From: Campylobacter novaezeelandiae | Lineage (GTDB): Bacteria; Campylobacterota; Campylobacteria; Campylobacterales; Campylobacteraceae | DNA: 64,000 nt | NCBI RefSeq assembly: GCF_004323845.1 | Contig: NZ_QPGR01000001.1 | Coordinates: 186,001 to 250,000 of the forward strand | Reading direction: 5' to 3' | Part shown: in pieces, positions 53,369-63,120 of the stretch | Layout: every line of letters starts with the position of its first letter | Numbering within the stretch: position 1 is the first letter of the stretch | Made by a program: the position numbers and the translations under genes | Notes under the pieces: generated by a model | The model's database searches: none | The model's input: the letters and a program-made list of their open reading frames with translations, nothing else | What the model was told of the DNA's origin: nothing

Positions 53369-54290
53369 TTGGAAAAAATTACAAGATTTAGATTTGAGAG
53401 AAGTTGCTGCTAGAACACAAATTGAAATTGATTTTCTAAAAGCTTTAATTAATCAAGATTTTGCCACTTTAAATCATTTTAATGTCCGTGGTTTTGTTAA
53501 AATTCTAAGTCGTGAATATGAACTTGATTTTACTGATTTTAATGAATTATATGAAAATTATTTAAATGAAAATAATCTTAATAACTCTTATAACCTATCA
53601 AAAGGAAAGATTATTACTCCAAAAATTGATATTTATACTAGTAAATCTTCTAGTTTTTGGATTTATATTGCTGCAATAATTATTGTAATTTTAATTTTTG
53701 GTTTTTATTATTTAAATGGGGTTAATTTTTTTTTAAAAACTGAAGAAAATAAATCAAGCACAGCAATTGTAAATATTATTGGAGAGGCTAAAACAAATTT
53801 AAAAGAAGTAACAAATAAAGTAAAAATTATTGATAATACAGAAGAGCTAACTGAAGAAAAAAATGAAGTAGAAGAAAATAATTTAACTAATCAAGATATC
53901 GTTTTGGATGAAAATATTACAATAAATCAAGATCAAAATATAAGCCAAGAGAACAATGTGACTTTTGCAAATGAAGAGGCTAGTATTACAGAAGAAAAAA
54001 AAACATTAGATGAAATTACTTTTAAGACGAATGGTAAAATATGGGTCGGCTTAATTGATTTAAAAACTTATAAAAAGAGTAGTTTTGTAAAAGATAAAGA
54101 TTTTAATATTTCTTTAAAAGAAGATCAGCTCATTTTAATGGGGGCTTCTGCTTTAAGTTTTATAGATGAGAGTGGAAAGGAAAACAAATTTCCGTCTGGA
54201 GTTTCTAAACGTTTTTTAATTAAAGATGGAAAAATCTCAAATATAACTTTAAGTGATTTTATAAAGCTTAATAAGGGAAAAGAATGGTAA
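53361..54290 (+). CDS. RodZ-like protein: HTH, one membrane helix, periplasmic domain
   Basis: A 309-aa protein. Residues 1-70 form a RodZ-type helix-turn-helix (LREVAARTQIEIDFLKALINQDF, HFNVRGFVKILSREYELDF). Residues about 98-118 form a membrane helix. An acidic Asn/Glu-rich linker and a beta-rich C-terminal domain (DEITFKTNGKIWVGLIDLK...) follow. The order matches bacterial RodZ, which links MreB to murein synthesis. A T9 tract just after the membrane helix (about 53726-53734) is a possible slippage site. Confidence 0.8.
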   Translation: MNSWKKLQDLDLREVAARTQIEIDFLKALINQDFATLNHFNVRGFVKILSREYELDFTDFNELYENYLNENNLNNSYNLSKGKIITPKIDIYTSKSSSFWIYIAAIIIVILIFGFYYLNGVNFFLKTEENKSSTAIVNIIGEAKTNLKEVTNKVKIIDNTEELTEEKNEVEENNLTNQDIVLDENITINQDQNISQENNVTFANEEASITEEKKTLDEITFKTNGKIWVGLIDLKTYKKSSFVKDKDFNISLKEDQLILMGASALSFIDESGKENKFPSGVSKRFLIKDGKISNITLSDFIKLNKGKEW

Positions 54291-55087
54291 AAATCTTATT
54301 TTTGATAGTTTTTGTAAGTTTATCTTATGGTATTACTAGTTTAGAATTGGCTAAAAATATTGTAAATTCTTCAAATAAAAGAACTCAACTTGAACTTTTA
54401 TTTACTAATCAAAACTATCAAGATTCAAAAGGTAATTTAGACATAGAAAAAATATCTAATATGTTAAAAGCAAATTCTTTACTTAATCTTATACTTCCAG
54501 CTCCAGAAACTTTGAGATTAAATTTCAAAGCACAAACGGATTTTATTTTATTTTTTGAGATTATCAATAATGCTTTAAACAATGCAGGTTATGTGTATTT
54601 TATTCCAACAGATTTAGTGCTAAGAGATGGAAACATTGATTATACTATACAAGTAGAATCTCAATACATCTTAGATCCAGGTGTATTTTATAGACTTTTA
54701 AAAGAAAATTCTGTCTATATCAATAATATAAAAAAAGTGGGTTTAAATGATTATGAGTATGATTTAAATTTTGATGAAGCGAGATTAAAAACAAACGCAA
54801 ATGTTAATTTAAATACAACTACTTTTTTAGAGAAACCTTTGCAAGATTATATTATTTTGTTAAAAGGTGCAACTTTACTTAAAATTGATGCTAATGATAC
54901 TGATGAATGGTTTCCTAAAATTCTATTTTTAGATAAAAATTTAAATTTAATTAAAAGTATTAAAAGTCAAGTAAAAAATAATCATTTTTCAGAATTTATT
55001 CCAGATGGTTCAATGTATGCCATAATTAGTGATGTGTATAGTCTTGATAATATCAAAAGAGGTTTAAAAATATATCTTAAAAAATAA
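54284..55087 (+). CDS. Periplasmic protein of unknown function
   Basis: A 267-aa protein with signal peptide (residues 1-16, IVFVSLSYG), predicted soluble alpha/beta. It carries no cysteines and no motif I recognise. It overlaps the RodZ-like gene by seven bases, so a shared role in envelope or shape is suggested by context only. Equivalent of Cj0151c by synteny (from memory). Confidence 0.78.
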   Translation: MVKILFLIVFVSLSYGITSLELAKNIVNSSNKRTQLELLFTNQNYQDSKGNLDIEKISNMLKANSLLNLILPAPETLRLNFKAQTDFILFFEIINNALNNAGYVYFIPTDLVLRDGNIDYTIQVESQYILDPGVFYRLLKENSVYINNIKKVGLNDYEYDLNFDEARLKTNANVNLNTTTFLEKPLQDYIILLKGATLLKIDANDTDEWFPKILFLDKNLNLIKSIKSQVKNNHFSEFIPDGSMYAIISDVYSLDNIKRGLKIYLKK

Positions 55088-55095
55088 GGAAAAAA

Positions 55096-56304
55096 ATGTT
55101 TGATGAAATCCGTTTTCATACTATAGAAAGATTGCCAAATTATGTTTTTGCTGAAGTAAATGCGTTAAAAATGCTTGCTAGACACAAAGGAGCAGATATT
55201 ATAGATTTTTCAATGGGAAATCCAGACGGCAAGACCCCACAACATATTATAGATAAGCTTTGTGAAAGTGCTAATAAAGATAAAACATCTGGATATTCTG
55301 CTTCTATAGGAATTTATAAATTAAGACTTGCTATTTGTAATTGGTATAAAAGAAAATATAATGTTATTTTAGATCCAGAAACTGAAGTTGTAGCTACTAT
55401 GGGTTCTAAAGAAGGTTTTGTAAATCTTGCTCGTGCTATTATTAATCCTGGCGATACGGCTATTGTTCCAACTCCTGCTTATCCTATTCATACCCAAGCT
55501 TTTATTATAGCCGGAGGAAATGTCGTTAAAATGCCTATTTGCTATAATGAAAATTTTGAACTTAATGAAACTCAGTTTTTTAAAAATTTAGAACAAACTT
55601 TAATTGAAAGTGTGCCAAGAGCTAAATATTTAGTTGTTAATTTTCCTCATAATCCAACTACTACTACAGTGCAAAAAAGCTTTTATGAAAAACTTGTTCA
55701 GTTTGCAAAAAAAGAAAGATTTTATATTATTAGCGATATTGCTTATGCTGATTTAACTTATGGATCCTATCAAACTCCTTCAATTTTAGAAATTGATGGC
55801 GCAAAAGATGTTGCTGTGGAAACTTATACTCTTTCAAAATCTTACAATATGGCTGGCTGGAGAGTGGGTTTTGTAGTAGGAAATCAACGCCTTGTTAATG
55901 CTCTTAAAAAAATTAAATCTTGGTTTGATTATGGTATGTATACACCTATACAAGTTGCAGCCACTATAGCTCTTGATAGTGATCAAAGTTGTGTTGAAAA
56001 TATTAGATTAAATTATGAAAGAAGAATGCAAGTTTTAGTAGAAGCTTTTGGTAATATAGGTTGGAATTTAATAAAACCAAATGCAAGTATGTTTATATGG
56101 GCGAAACTACCGTCTAGCAAAGCTCATTTAAAAAGTTTAGAATTTTCAAAACAACTTTTACAATATGCCAATGTTGCAGTAAGTCCAGGGGTTGGTTTTG
56201 GAGAGGCAGGAGATGAATATGTGCGTATTGCTTTAATAGAAAATGAAAATCGCATTCGTCAAGCTGCAAGAAATATTAAAAAATATTTTAAAGAAAATAT
56301 ATGA
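55096..56304 (+). CDS. Class I aminotransferase (AlaC/AspC-like)
   Basis: A 402-aa PLP enzyme. SMGNPDGKTPQHI near residue 40, VNFPHNPTTTT near 190, SDIAYADLTY near 215 and the PLP lysine in ETYTLSKSYNMAGWRVGF near 250 are all family-typical. The sequence is nearest the AlaC/LL-DAP-like group. Four-base overlap with hom suggests an amino-acid synthesis unit (aspartate family), but the substrate is not certain. Confidence 0.88.
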   Translation: MFDEIRFHTIERLPNYVFAEVNALKMLARHKGADIIDFSMGNPDGKTPQHIIDKLCESANKDKTSGYSASIGIYKLRLAICNWYKRKYNVILDPETEVVATMGSKEGFVNLARAIINPGDTAIVPTPAYPIHTQAFIIAGGNVVKMPICYNENFELNETQFFKNLEQTLIESVPRAKYLVVNFPHNPTTTTVQKSFYEKLVQFAKKERFYIISDIAYADLTYGSYQTPSILEIDGAKDVAVETYTLSKSYNMAGWRVGFVVGNQRLVNALKKIKSWFDYGMYTPIQVAATIALDSDQSCVENIRLNYERRMQVLVEAFGNIGWNLIKPNASMFIWAKLPSSKAHLKSLEFSKQLLQYANVAVSPGVGFGEAGDEYVRIALIENENRIRQAARNIKKYFKENI

Positions 56305-57554
56305 GAGTTGCTATTTTAGGTTATGGAACGGTAGGAAGTAATGTTGCAAAGGTTTTAATTGAAAATGAAAAAATTATAAAAGCAAGATGTGGTCAAAGTA
56401 TTACTCCTGTGATAGCTTTAGCAAGACATGCTAAAAAAGATGCTCTTATTCCTATTACTTCAGATATAAATGAGATTTTAAATTTTAAAGATATTGATGT
56501 ATTTGTAGAATTAATGGGCGGGATTGAGCTCCCTTTTCAAATTATTAGCGGATTATTAAAAAGAAAGAAAAATGTTGTAACCGCTAATAAAGCTTTGCTC
56601 GCTTATCATCGTTATGAGCTTGAAACATTAGCTAAGGACTTAGCTTTTGGCTATGAAGCAAGTGTTGCTGGAGGTATTCCTATTATTAAAGTTTTAAAAG
56701 AAGGTTTGAGTGCAAATAATATTATTAATATTAAGGGTATTTTAAATGGAACTTGTAATTATATTCTAACTTGTATGCAACAAGTTGGAATGGATTTTCA
56801 CAATGCCTTACAAAAAGCACAAGAATTAGGTTATGCCGAGGCTGATCCTAGTTTTGATATAGAAGGACAAGATGCTGCACATAAACTTTTAATCTTAGCA
56901 AGTCTTGCTTACAATCTTGATATAAAACCTGAAGATATTTTAACGCAAGGTATCAAAGATATAAGTTCTGAAGATATGTATTTTGCTAATGAATTTGATT
57001 TTACTATAAAACTTTTGGGTATAGCTAAATTAAAAGATTCAAATATTGAATTAAGAGTGCACCCTACTATGATAAGTAAAAATAAAATGCTTTCTAAAGT
57101 TGATGGCGTTATGAATGCTATTTCTATAGTGGGTGATGTATTGGGAGAAAGTCTTTATTATGGTGCTGGTGCTGGAGGTTTGGCAACGGCTAGTGCTGTT
57201 GTTGCTGATCTGATAGATATAGCAAAGGGAAATTTTAAAACTCCTATGTTAGGTTTTAAGGAAAAATTAGAATTTAATTTATTAAAACCAGAAGAGATTT
57301 ATACAAAATATTATTTAAGAATTAAAGTAGAAGATAAATTGGGAGTTTTGTCTAAGATTACTTTGCTTATGTCTCAAAATTTAATTTCTATTGAAAGTTT
57401 TTTACAAAAACCTAAAAAGAATAATGAAAATTATACTACTATATTTTTTACAACACATTTTACTTATGAAAAGAGTATACAAAATTTATTAAGAATTTTA
57501 AAAAAGCAAGAATTTGTTAAAGATGAACCTTTTATGATGCGCATAGAGGATTAA
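56301..57554 (+). CDS. hom: Homoserine dehydrogenase
   Basis: A 417-aa enzyme reducing aspartate semialdehyde to homoserine (threonine/methionine branch). It has the NAD(P) fold GYGTVGSNVAKVL, VVTANKALLAYH, the catalytic region GILNGTCNYILT and ADPSFDIEGQDAAHKLLILA. A C-terminal ACT domain (about residues 335-410) points to feedback control by threonine. Confidence 0.95.
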   Translation: MRVAILGYGTVGSNVAKVLIENEKIIKARCGQSITPVIALARHAKKDALIPITSDINEILNFKDIDVFVELMGGIELPFQIISGLLKRKKNVVTANKALLAYHRYELETLAKDLAFGYEASVAGGIPIIKVLKEGLSANNIINIKGILNGTCNYILTCMQQVGMDFHNALQKAQELGYAEADPSFDIEGQDAAHKLLILASLAYNLDIKPEDILTQGIKDISSEDMYFANEFDFTIKLLGIAKLKDSNIELRVHPTMISKNKMLSKVDGVMNAISIVGDVLGESLYYGAGAGGLATASAVVADLIDIAKGNFKTPMLGFKEKLEFNLLKPEEIYTKYYLRIKVEDKLGVLSKITLLMSQNLISIESFLQKPKKNNENYTTIFFTTHFTYEKSIQNLLRILKKQEFVKDEPFMMRIED

Positions 57555-57892
57555 TGGGGTTATCTTCATATATTCTTGGTATTAAAGGTGAAGACGAGGC
57601 TTGTAATTTTCTAAAAAAACAACAATTTAGTATTTTAGAAAGAAATTTTCATTCCAAATTCGGTGAAATAGATATTATTGCTTTAAAAGATAATATTTTA
57701 CATTTTATTGAAGTAAAATTTACCCAAAATGATTATAATATCTATGAGCGTATTGATCATAAAAAGTATCAAAAAATTATTAAAACGATAGAATTTTATT
57801 TTATTAAAACACGAAAAAATAATGATTTCCAAATAGATCTAATTTGTGTTAAAAATAATGTAATAGAATTTATTGAAAATATAACTTTTTAA
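57554..57892 (+). CDS. YraN/UPF0102 nuclease-fold protein
   Basis: A 112-aa protein: GIKGEDEACNFLKKQQFSILERNFHSKFGEIDIIALKDNILHFIEVKF. The E-x-D and E-V-K residues form the PD-(D/E)XK-like site of the YraN family, related to Holliday-junction resolvases. Cellular role unsettled. The start shares a base with the hom stop. Confidence 0.9.
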   Translation: MGLSSYILGIKGEDEACNFLKKQQFSILERNFHSKFGEIDIIALKDNILHFIEVKFTQNDYNIYERIDHKKYQKIIKTIEFYFIKTRKNNDFQIDLICVKNNVIEFIENITF

Positions 57893-57942
57893 GTTAGTTT
57901 TTTATTTAGTTAAAATACAATAAATTAAAAAAAGGAGAAATT

Positions 57943-58257
57943 ATGGGAAAATATATAGAACTTACTTCAGAGAATTTTTCTGAAATAAAAGAAGGTGTTG
58001 CCCTAGTTGACTTTTGGGCTCCTTGGTGTGGACCTTGTAGAATGCTATCACCAGTAATTGATGAACTTGCAAATGATTTTGAAGGTAAAGCGAAAATTTG
58101 TAAAGTTAATACAGATGAGCAAGGGGATTTAGCAGCTGAATATGGAGTAAGATCAATTCCTACTTTAATATTTTTTAAAAATGGCGAAGTAATAGATCAG
58201 CTAGTTGGAGCACAATCTAAGCAAGCTATTGCTGATAAAATTAATTCTTTACTTTAA
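57943..58257 (+). CDS. trxA: Thioredoxin
   Basis: A 104-aa thioredoxin with the active site FWAPWCGPCRML and cis-Pro in RSIPTLIFF. AAAGGAG precedes the ATG and TACAAT at 57916-57921 may be its -10. A hairpin follows the stop. Its reductase trxB is next. Confidence 0.97.
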   Translation: MGKYIELTSENFSEIKEGVALVDFWAPWCGPCRMLSPVIDELANDFEGKAKICKVNTDEQGDLAAEYGVRSIPTLIFFKNGEVIDQLVGAQSKQAIADKINSLL

Positions 58258-58264
58258 TCTTCTT

Positions 58265-58284
58265 AAAGTCGCTTTGGCGACTTT
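58265..58284 (+). terminator. Hairpin terminator after trxA
   Basis: Eight-bp stem, AAAGTCGC (58265-58272) with GCGACTTT (58277-58284), and loop TTTG, eight bases after the trxA stop. GC-rich for this genome; the following U-tract is short. Confidence 0.65.
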
Positions 58285-58350
58285 ATTCTAACTATATTTT
58301 ATATTAAATAATAATTTTTATTAACTGCTTATTAAGAAAAAATTCTATAT

Positions 58351-58356
58351 TATAAT
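58351..58356 (+). promoter_or_regulatory. -10 element of trxB
   Basis: TATAAT in CTATATTATAATAAAA, 32 bases before the trxB ATG; AAAAAGGA is the ribosome site. Together with the hairpin after trxA it indicates separate transcription. Confidence 0.55.
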
Positions 58357-58387
58357 AAAAATAATTTTTTTAGAAAAAGGAATTTAA

Positions 58388-59326
58388 ATGTTAGATTTAG
58401 CAATTATAGGAGGAGGACCTGCTGGACTTAGTGCAGGACTTTATGCGACTAGAGGAGGCTTAAAAAATGTTGTTATGTTTGAAAAAGGTATGCCAGGCGG
58501 TCAAATAACTTCAAGCTCTGAAATAGAAAATTATCCTGGAGTTGCCACTGTAATGGATGGTATTTCTTTTATGGCTCCATGGAGTGAACAGTGTATGCGT
58601 TTTGGTTTAAAGCATGAGATGGTAGGAGTGGTTCAAATTGTAAAAAATAATAATGGTAGTTTTGATGTAAAGTTAGAAAATGGAAAAGTAGAGCAAGCTA
58701 AAGCAGTTATTGTTTGCACAGGTTCAACTCCACGTCGTGCAGGATTTAAAGGAGAAGATGAATTTTTTGGTAAAGGTGTAAGCACTTGTGCAACTTGTGA
58801 TGGATTTTTTTATAAAAATAAAGAAGTTGCAGTTTTAGGAGGGGGCGATACAGCTTTAGAAGAAGCTTTGTATCTTGCCAATATTTGCTCCAAAGTTTAT
58901 CTTATTCACAGAAGAGATGAATTTAGAGCTGCTCCTTCTACTATAGAAAAAGTGAAAAAAAATGAGAAAATAGAACTTATCACTAGTGCAAGCATTGATG
59001 AGGTTTATGGTGATAAAATGGGTGTTAGTGGTGTAAAAGTTAAATTAAGAGATGGAAGTATTAGGGATTTAAAAATTCCTGGAATTTTTACTTTTGTTGG
59101 ACTTGATGTGCGTAATGAAATTTTAAAACAAGATGATGGAAAATTTTTATGCGATATGGAAGAAGGAGGTCAGGTTAGCGTTGATCTTAAGATGCAGACA
59201 AATATTAAAGGACTCTTTGCTGCAGGAGATTTAAGAAAAGATGCTCCAAAACAAGTTATTTGTGCTGCGAGTGATGGGGCGATTGCAGCGCTTAGCGCAA
59301 TAGCATATGTAGAAAGTCTACACTAA
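58388..59326 (+). CDS. trxB: Thioredoxin reductase
   Basis: A 312-aa FAD/NADPH flavoenzyme with the FAD site [15 protein letters not shown], redox site CATCDGFF near residues 137-144, the NADPH site [15 protein letters not shown] and GLFAAGDLR at the second FAD motif. Recycles TrxA, encoded just upstream. Confidence 0.97.
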   Translation: MLDLAIIGGGPAGLSAGLYATRGGLKNVVMFEKGMPGGQITSSSEIENYPGVATVMDGISFMAPWSEQCMRFGLKHEMVGVVQIVKNNNGSFDVKLENGKVEQAKAVIVCTGSTPRRAGFKGEDEFFGKGVSTCATCDGFFYKNKEVAVLGGGDTALEEALYLANICSKVYLIHRRDEFRAAPSTIEKVKKNEKIELITSASIDEVYGDKMGVSGVKVKLRDGSIRDLKIPGIFTFVGLDVRNEILKQDDGKFLCDMEEGGQVSVDLKMQTNIKGLFAAGDLRKDAPKQVICAASDGAIAALSAIAYVESLH

Positions 59327-59328
59327 AA

Positions 59329-59352
59329 TTTCTACCTCGCAAGAGGTAGAAA
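59329..59352. terminator. Bidirectional terminator trxB / DASS transporter
   Basis: Ten-bp stem, TTTCTACCTC (59329-59338) with GAGGTAGAAA (59343-59352), and a GCAA tetraloop. A- and T-runs lie on both sides, between the converging stops at 59326 and 59356. Confidence 0.85.
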
Positions 59353-59355
59353 AAT

Positions 59356-60801
59356 TTAATGAAAATTAAGATAAGAACTTATAAATTTAATCCAAGGTAT
59401 CCCAATAATAATATAAATTGCAAGATATACAAAAGCAAATATTCCACCAAGTAAGAAAAATTTAGCTCCCTTTACGTATCCGCTTCCAAACCATAAAGGC
59501 GAACATCCTGTTCCATAAGGAGTTATAATTCCCATAAATCCCATACTTAAAGCAAGGATTAACATTACTTCTTGAGCATTTGCTCCTTGAATTTGTCCTG
59601 CTAAACTTGCAAAAATAGCAATAATTGCAGTGACATAAGCTGTTCCAGATGCGAAAAAATATCTAAGCCATGAAAAAAGTAAAAGCAGTAATATACTTGC
59701 AAATAAAGGAGAAAATCCGAGTAAATGTTTACCTAAATTGTTTGTTAAAAAATCCAATATTCCCATATTTTTAAGACCGCTAGCTAGAGTAATAAGAGTA
59801 GCAAACCATATTAATGTATTCCAAGCACTTTTATTTGATAAAAAGTCTTGCCAAGTAATTATTTTAAGAGATATCATTAAAATAATCATTATTAAAGCTG
59901 TTGTTGTAGCATTGATCTTAAAAAAACTAGCTCCAACCCATAAAATTAAACCGATTAAAGCAACTATAATCATATAGATTTGTTTTTTATCCATTTTACC
60001 CAAAGCCTTATATTTTTCATTTGACCATTGTGCAATTTCTTTTGAGCCTTTGATTTCAGGTGGATATATAAAATATCCAAGTAAAGGTGTTAAAATAAAT
60101 ATAATAATTCCAACAGGTAAAAAAGATAAAAACCATCCAAGCCAATCTACTACTTCAATACCGTTTTTCGAAATTAAAGATAAGGCAAGAGGATTTGGTG
60201 CTTGTCCAGTTAAAAAAATAGAACTTGTTACACATGAGCTTGCTAAACCCATCCAAACTAAATATGATCCTATTTTTCTAGGATTTTTATCAGGATAACT
60301 TTCAAACATAGGAGCTATATTTGTTACTATAGGATAAACTGTTCCCCCGCTTCTTGCTGCATTACTTGGAATAAAAGGAGCCAAAATAAAATCAACTATG
60401 CAAATAGCGTATCCTAAACCCAAAGTTGATTTACCAAGTTTTGAAACAAGATAAAGAGCTATTCTTTCACCAAGTCCTGTTTTTGAAAAGCCAAGACCTA
60501 TGGTAAAAGCAGAAAAGATTAACCAAACAACAGAGTCAGAAAAACCGCTTAATCCCCATTTTATAGCCATACCATCACTTATAATACTTTTATCGCTTCC
60601 TACTGGACCTATCTTAAAAATGACAACTAAAGTTATAGCAATGACTCCTATTAATGCTGGCGGAATAGGTTCTAGCATTAAACCTATAATCAGTCCAATA
60701 AAAATACTTAAATAAAGCCAAGAGTTATTACTTAGTCCTTCTGGAGTAGGAATAAAGTAAAATGCTATAGCTATAACAATAGGCAAAAATAGCTTCCACA
60801 T
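59356..60801 (-). CDS. DASS-family anion:sodium/dicarboxylate transporter (CitT-like)
   Basis: A 481-aa polytopic membrane protein of the DASS (SLC13/CitT) family. LAPFIPSNAARSGGTVYPIVTNIA is the first substrate-site motif (SNA) and FASGTAYVTAIIAIFASLAG the second (SGT). LTGQAPNPLALSLI is typical of the CitT/plastid 2-oxoglutarate-malate translocator subgroup. Probable substrates are di- or tricarboxylates (succinate, 2-oxoglutarate, citrate or tartrate); the exact one is unknown. It is a single gene between its terminator and a 34-bp palindrome. I do not recall it at this place in C. jejuni, so it may be lineage-specific. Confidence 0.88.
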   Translation of the reverse strand: MWKLFLPIVIAIAFYFIPTPEGLSNNSWLYLSIFIGLIIGLMLEPIPPALIGVIAITLVVIFKIGPVGSDKSIISDGMAIKWGLSGFSDSVVWLIFSAFTIGLGFSKTGLGERIALYLVSKLGKSTLGLGYAICIVDFILAPFIPSNAARSGGTVYPIVTNIAPMFESYPDKNPRKIGSYLVWMGLASSCVTSSIFLTGQAPNPLALSLISKNGIEVVDWLGWFLSFLPVGIIIFILTPLLGYFIYPPEIKGSKEIAQWSNEKYKALGKMDKKQIYMIIVALIGLILWVGASFFKINATTTALIMIILMISLKIITWQDFLSNKSAWNTLIWFATLITLASGLKNMGILDFLTNNLGKHLLGFSPLFASILLLLLFSWLRYFFASGTAYVTAIIAIFASLAGQIQGANAQEVMLILALSMGFMGIITPYGTGCSPLWFGSGYVKGAKFFLLGGIFAFVYLAIYIIIGIPWIKFISSYLNFH

Positions 60802-60844
60802 TGTTTCTCCTTTAAAATGATTTGTATTATATTTTAACAGAAAG

Positions 60845-60878
60845 TTAAAATATTTAAAATATATTTTAAATATTTTAA
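60845..60878. repeat. Perfect 34-bp AT palindrome
   Basis: Every base from 60845 to 60878 pairs with its mirror position (17-bp arms, no spacer); only A and T are used. It sits in the 136-bp region between the divergent DASS transporter (start 60801) and dapB (start 60938), 44 bases before the transporter. Candidate operator for the transporter, or a cruciform site. Confidence 0.8.
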
Positions 60879-60905
60879 AATAAATAATTTATTAATTTAA
60901 TTTTA

Positions 60906-60911
60906 TATAAT
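60906..60911 (+). promoter_or_regulatory. -10 element of dapB-purF
   Basis: TATAAT in TTTTATATAATTTTAG, 27 bases before the dapB ATG; AGAAGGA is the ribosome site. It would drive dapB and purF together. Confidence 0.55.
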
Positions 60912-60937
60912 TTTAGAATTAATTAAGAAGGATAAAA

Positions 60938-61666
60938 ATGGTAGAAATTGGAATTTATGGAGCCTGTGGAAGAATGGGTAGACAAATACAAGAGTGTTTG
61001 GAATTTGATGATGAAGCAAGGGTGTCTGTGCTTTATGATAAAAATGGAAATTTAGAAGAACTTTTTAAAAAAAGTGATGTGATTATTGATTTTTCTTCTC
61101 CTTATGGAACAAATGAACTTTTAGAGTTTTCAAAAAATAATCATAAACCTTTAGTAATTGGCACAACAGGATTAGATGAGAAAGTGATGAAATTAATGTA
61201 TAATCTAAGCAAATCGATGCCAATATTTTATGCAACAAATATGTCTTTAGGAGTTGCTGTATTAAACTATCTTGCAAGCAAGGCGAGTATTATGCTTAAA
61301 AATTTCGATATAGAAATCGTTGAAATGCATCATAGGCACAAAAAAGATTCTCCAAGTGGCACAGCTTTAACTTTGGCTGAAAATGTAGCTAAAACTAGAA
61401 ATTTACAACTTCAAAATATCAGAATAAGTGGTAGAGATGGGATTAGTGGAGAAAGAAGCAAAGATGAGATTGCTGTAATGAGTTTAAGAGGTGGAGATAT
61501 AGTAGGACGTCATACTATAGGTTTTTATGAAGAAGGAGAATATTTAGAATTAACTCATAATGCTACCTCAAGAGCTACTTTTGCTAAAGGTGCAATTAAA
61601 ATTGCCAAATGGCTTATTCAAAAGGAGCCAAAATTATATTCAATGAATGATTTTTTAGGAATTTAA
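60938..61666 (+). CDS. dapB: 4-hydroxy-tetrahydrodipicolinate reductase
   Basis: A 242-aa enzyme of lysine/diaminopimelate synthesis. NAD(P) site [12 protein letters not shown], catalytic [17 protein letters not shown] and [30 protein letters not shown] are all present. The stop is immediately followed by the purF ATG with no gap. Confidence 0.95.
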   Translation: MVEIGIYGACGRMGRQIQECLEFDDEARVSVLYDKNGNLEELFKKSDVIIDFSSPYGTNELLEFSKNNHKPLVIGTTGLDEKVMKLMYNLSKSMPIFYATNMSLGVAVLNYLASKASIMLKNFDIEIVEMHHRHKKDSPSGTALTLAENVAKTRNLQLQNIRISGRDGISGERSKDEIAVMSLRGGDIVGRHTIGFYEEGEYLELTHNATSRATFAKGAIKIAKWLIQKEPKLYSMNDFLGI

Positions 61667-63004
61667 ATGTGTGCAATTGTAGGGGTAATTAATTCTAAAA
61701 ATGCAAGTACTTATGCTTATTATGCTTTATTTGCTATGCAGCATCGCGGACAAGAAGCAAGTGGAATAAGTGCAAGCGATGGTAAAGGTATAAAAACTAT
61801 TAAGGCTAAAGGAGAAGTAAATCAAATTTTTAATCCTTTAAATTTAAAAAGTTTAAATGGTGAAATTGCTATAGGTCATAATCGCTATTCTACGGCTGGA
61901 AATTCAAGTATTGATGATGCACAACCTATTTATGCTAATTGTTCTTTTGGGGATATTTCTTTAGTGCATAATGGAAATTTAGTAAATAAAAATGAAGTAA
62001 GAGAATTTTTAATGCAATGTGGTGCAATTTTTCAAACAAATTTGGATACTGAAAATTTAATCCATTTAATTGCCCGTAGTAAAGAACAAGATTTAAAAGA
62101 TCGTTTGATAGAGGGTTTAAAAAAATGTATAGGGGCTTATTGTTTTATGTTGGCTAGTAAAGATAAGCTTTATGTGATAAGAGATGCTTATGGAGTTAGA
62201 CCTTTGTCTTTGGGGCGTTTAAAAGATGGCGGTTATATTATAGCTAGTGAAACTTGTGCTTTTGATTTGATTGAAGCAGAATTTATCCGAGATGTAAAAG
62301 CAGGAGAGATGCTTATTTTTACACAAGGAAATGATAATTTTGAAAGTATACAACTTTTTAATGAAAAGCCTAGAATTTGTGCTTTTGAATATATTTATTT
62401 TGCTAGACCTGATAGCATTATAGAAGGAAAAAGTGTTTACGAGGTGCGTAAAAAATTAGGTGAAACTTTAGCAAAAAAATTTGATCAAAAGATCGATTTT
62501 GTAGTGCCTGTCCCAGATAGTGGAGTAAGTGCTGCTATAGGTTTTTCTCAATATCTTAAAATCCCACTTGAAATGGCAATTGTTAGAAATCATTATGTAG
62601 GCAGAACTTTTATAGAACCAACCGAGGAGCTTAGAAATTTTAAAGTTAAATTAAAACTTAACCCCATGTCCAAGGTTTTAAAAGATAAAGAGATTGTAGT
62701 AATTGATGATAGTTTAGTGCGTGGAACAACTTCTAAAAAAATCATTTCTTTACTTAGGGCAGCTGGAGCAAGTAAAATTCATTTAGCTATTGCTTGTCCT
62801 GAAATTAAGTTTCCAGATATTTACGGTATAGATACACCTACTTTTGAAGAGTTAATCAGTGCTAATAAAAACATAAAACAAGTAAAAGAATTTATTGATG
62901 CTGATTCTCTTACTTTTTTAAGTATAGATGAACTAGTAAGTAGCATAGGAAATGAAAGATCTTATTCTTTAGTCAGTTTTGATGGAGATTATTTTATAAA
63001 ATAA
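61667..63004 (+). CDS. purF: Amidophosphoribosyltransferase
   Basis: A 445-aa first enzyme of purine synthesis. The N-terminal nucleophile is C2 (MCAIVGVIN), and the Ntn glutaminase domain has MQHRGQEASGI and GHNRYSTAG. The PRPP-binding motif VVIDDSLVRGTTSKKI lies near residue 345. Starts directly after the dapB stop, as in C. jejuni. Confidence 0.96.
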   Translation: MCAIVGVINSKNASTYAYYALFAMQHRGQEASGISASDGKGIKTIKAKGEVNQIFNPLNLKSLNGEIAIGHNRYSTAGNSSIDDAQPIYANCSFGDISLVHNGNLVNKNEVREFLMQCGAIFQTNLDTENLIHLIARSKEQDLKDRLIEGLKKCIGAYCFMLASKDKLYVIRDAYGVRPLSLGRLKDGGYIIASETCAFDLIEAEFIRDVKAGEMLIFTQGNDNFESIQLFNEKPRICAFEYIYFARPDSIIEGKSVYEVRKKLGETLAKKFDQKIDFVVPVPDSGVSAAIGFSQYLKIPLEMAIVRNHYVGRTFIEPTEELRNFKVKLKLNPMSKVLKDKEIVVIDDSLVRGTTSKKIISLLRAAGASKIHLAIACPEIKFPDIYGIDTPTFEELISANKNIKQVKEFIDADSLTFLSIDELVSSIGNERSYSLVSFDGDYFIK

Positions 63005-63120
63005 ACCTTAGTTAGAATATTATTTTATTTTTATTTTAAAATATAAATAATTTATTAATATATAATTAATATTATATTGAATATAATAAAGATAATTTAA
63101 TATTTATTTAAGGAAACATA

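Noticed and set aside
58836..58849. G-rich run in trxB as a contingency tract
   Set aside because: Only five consecutive G; below the length that slips at high rate in Campylobacter.
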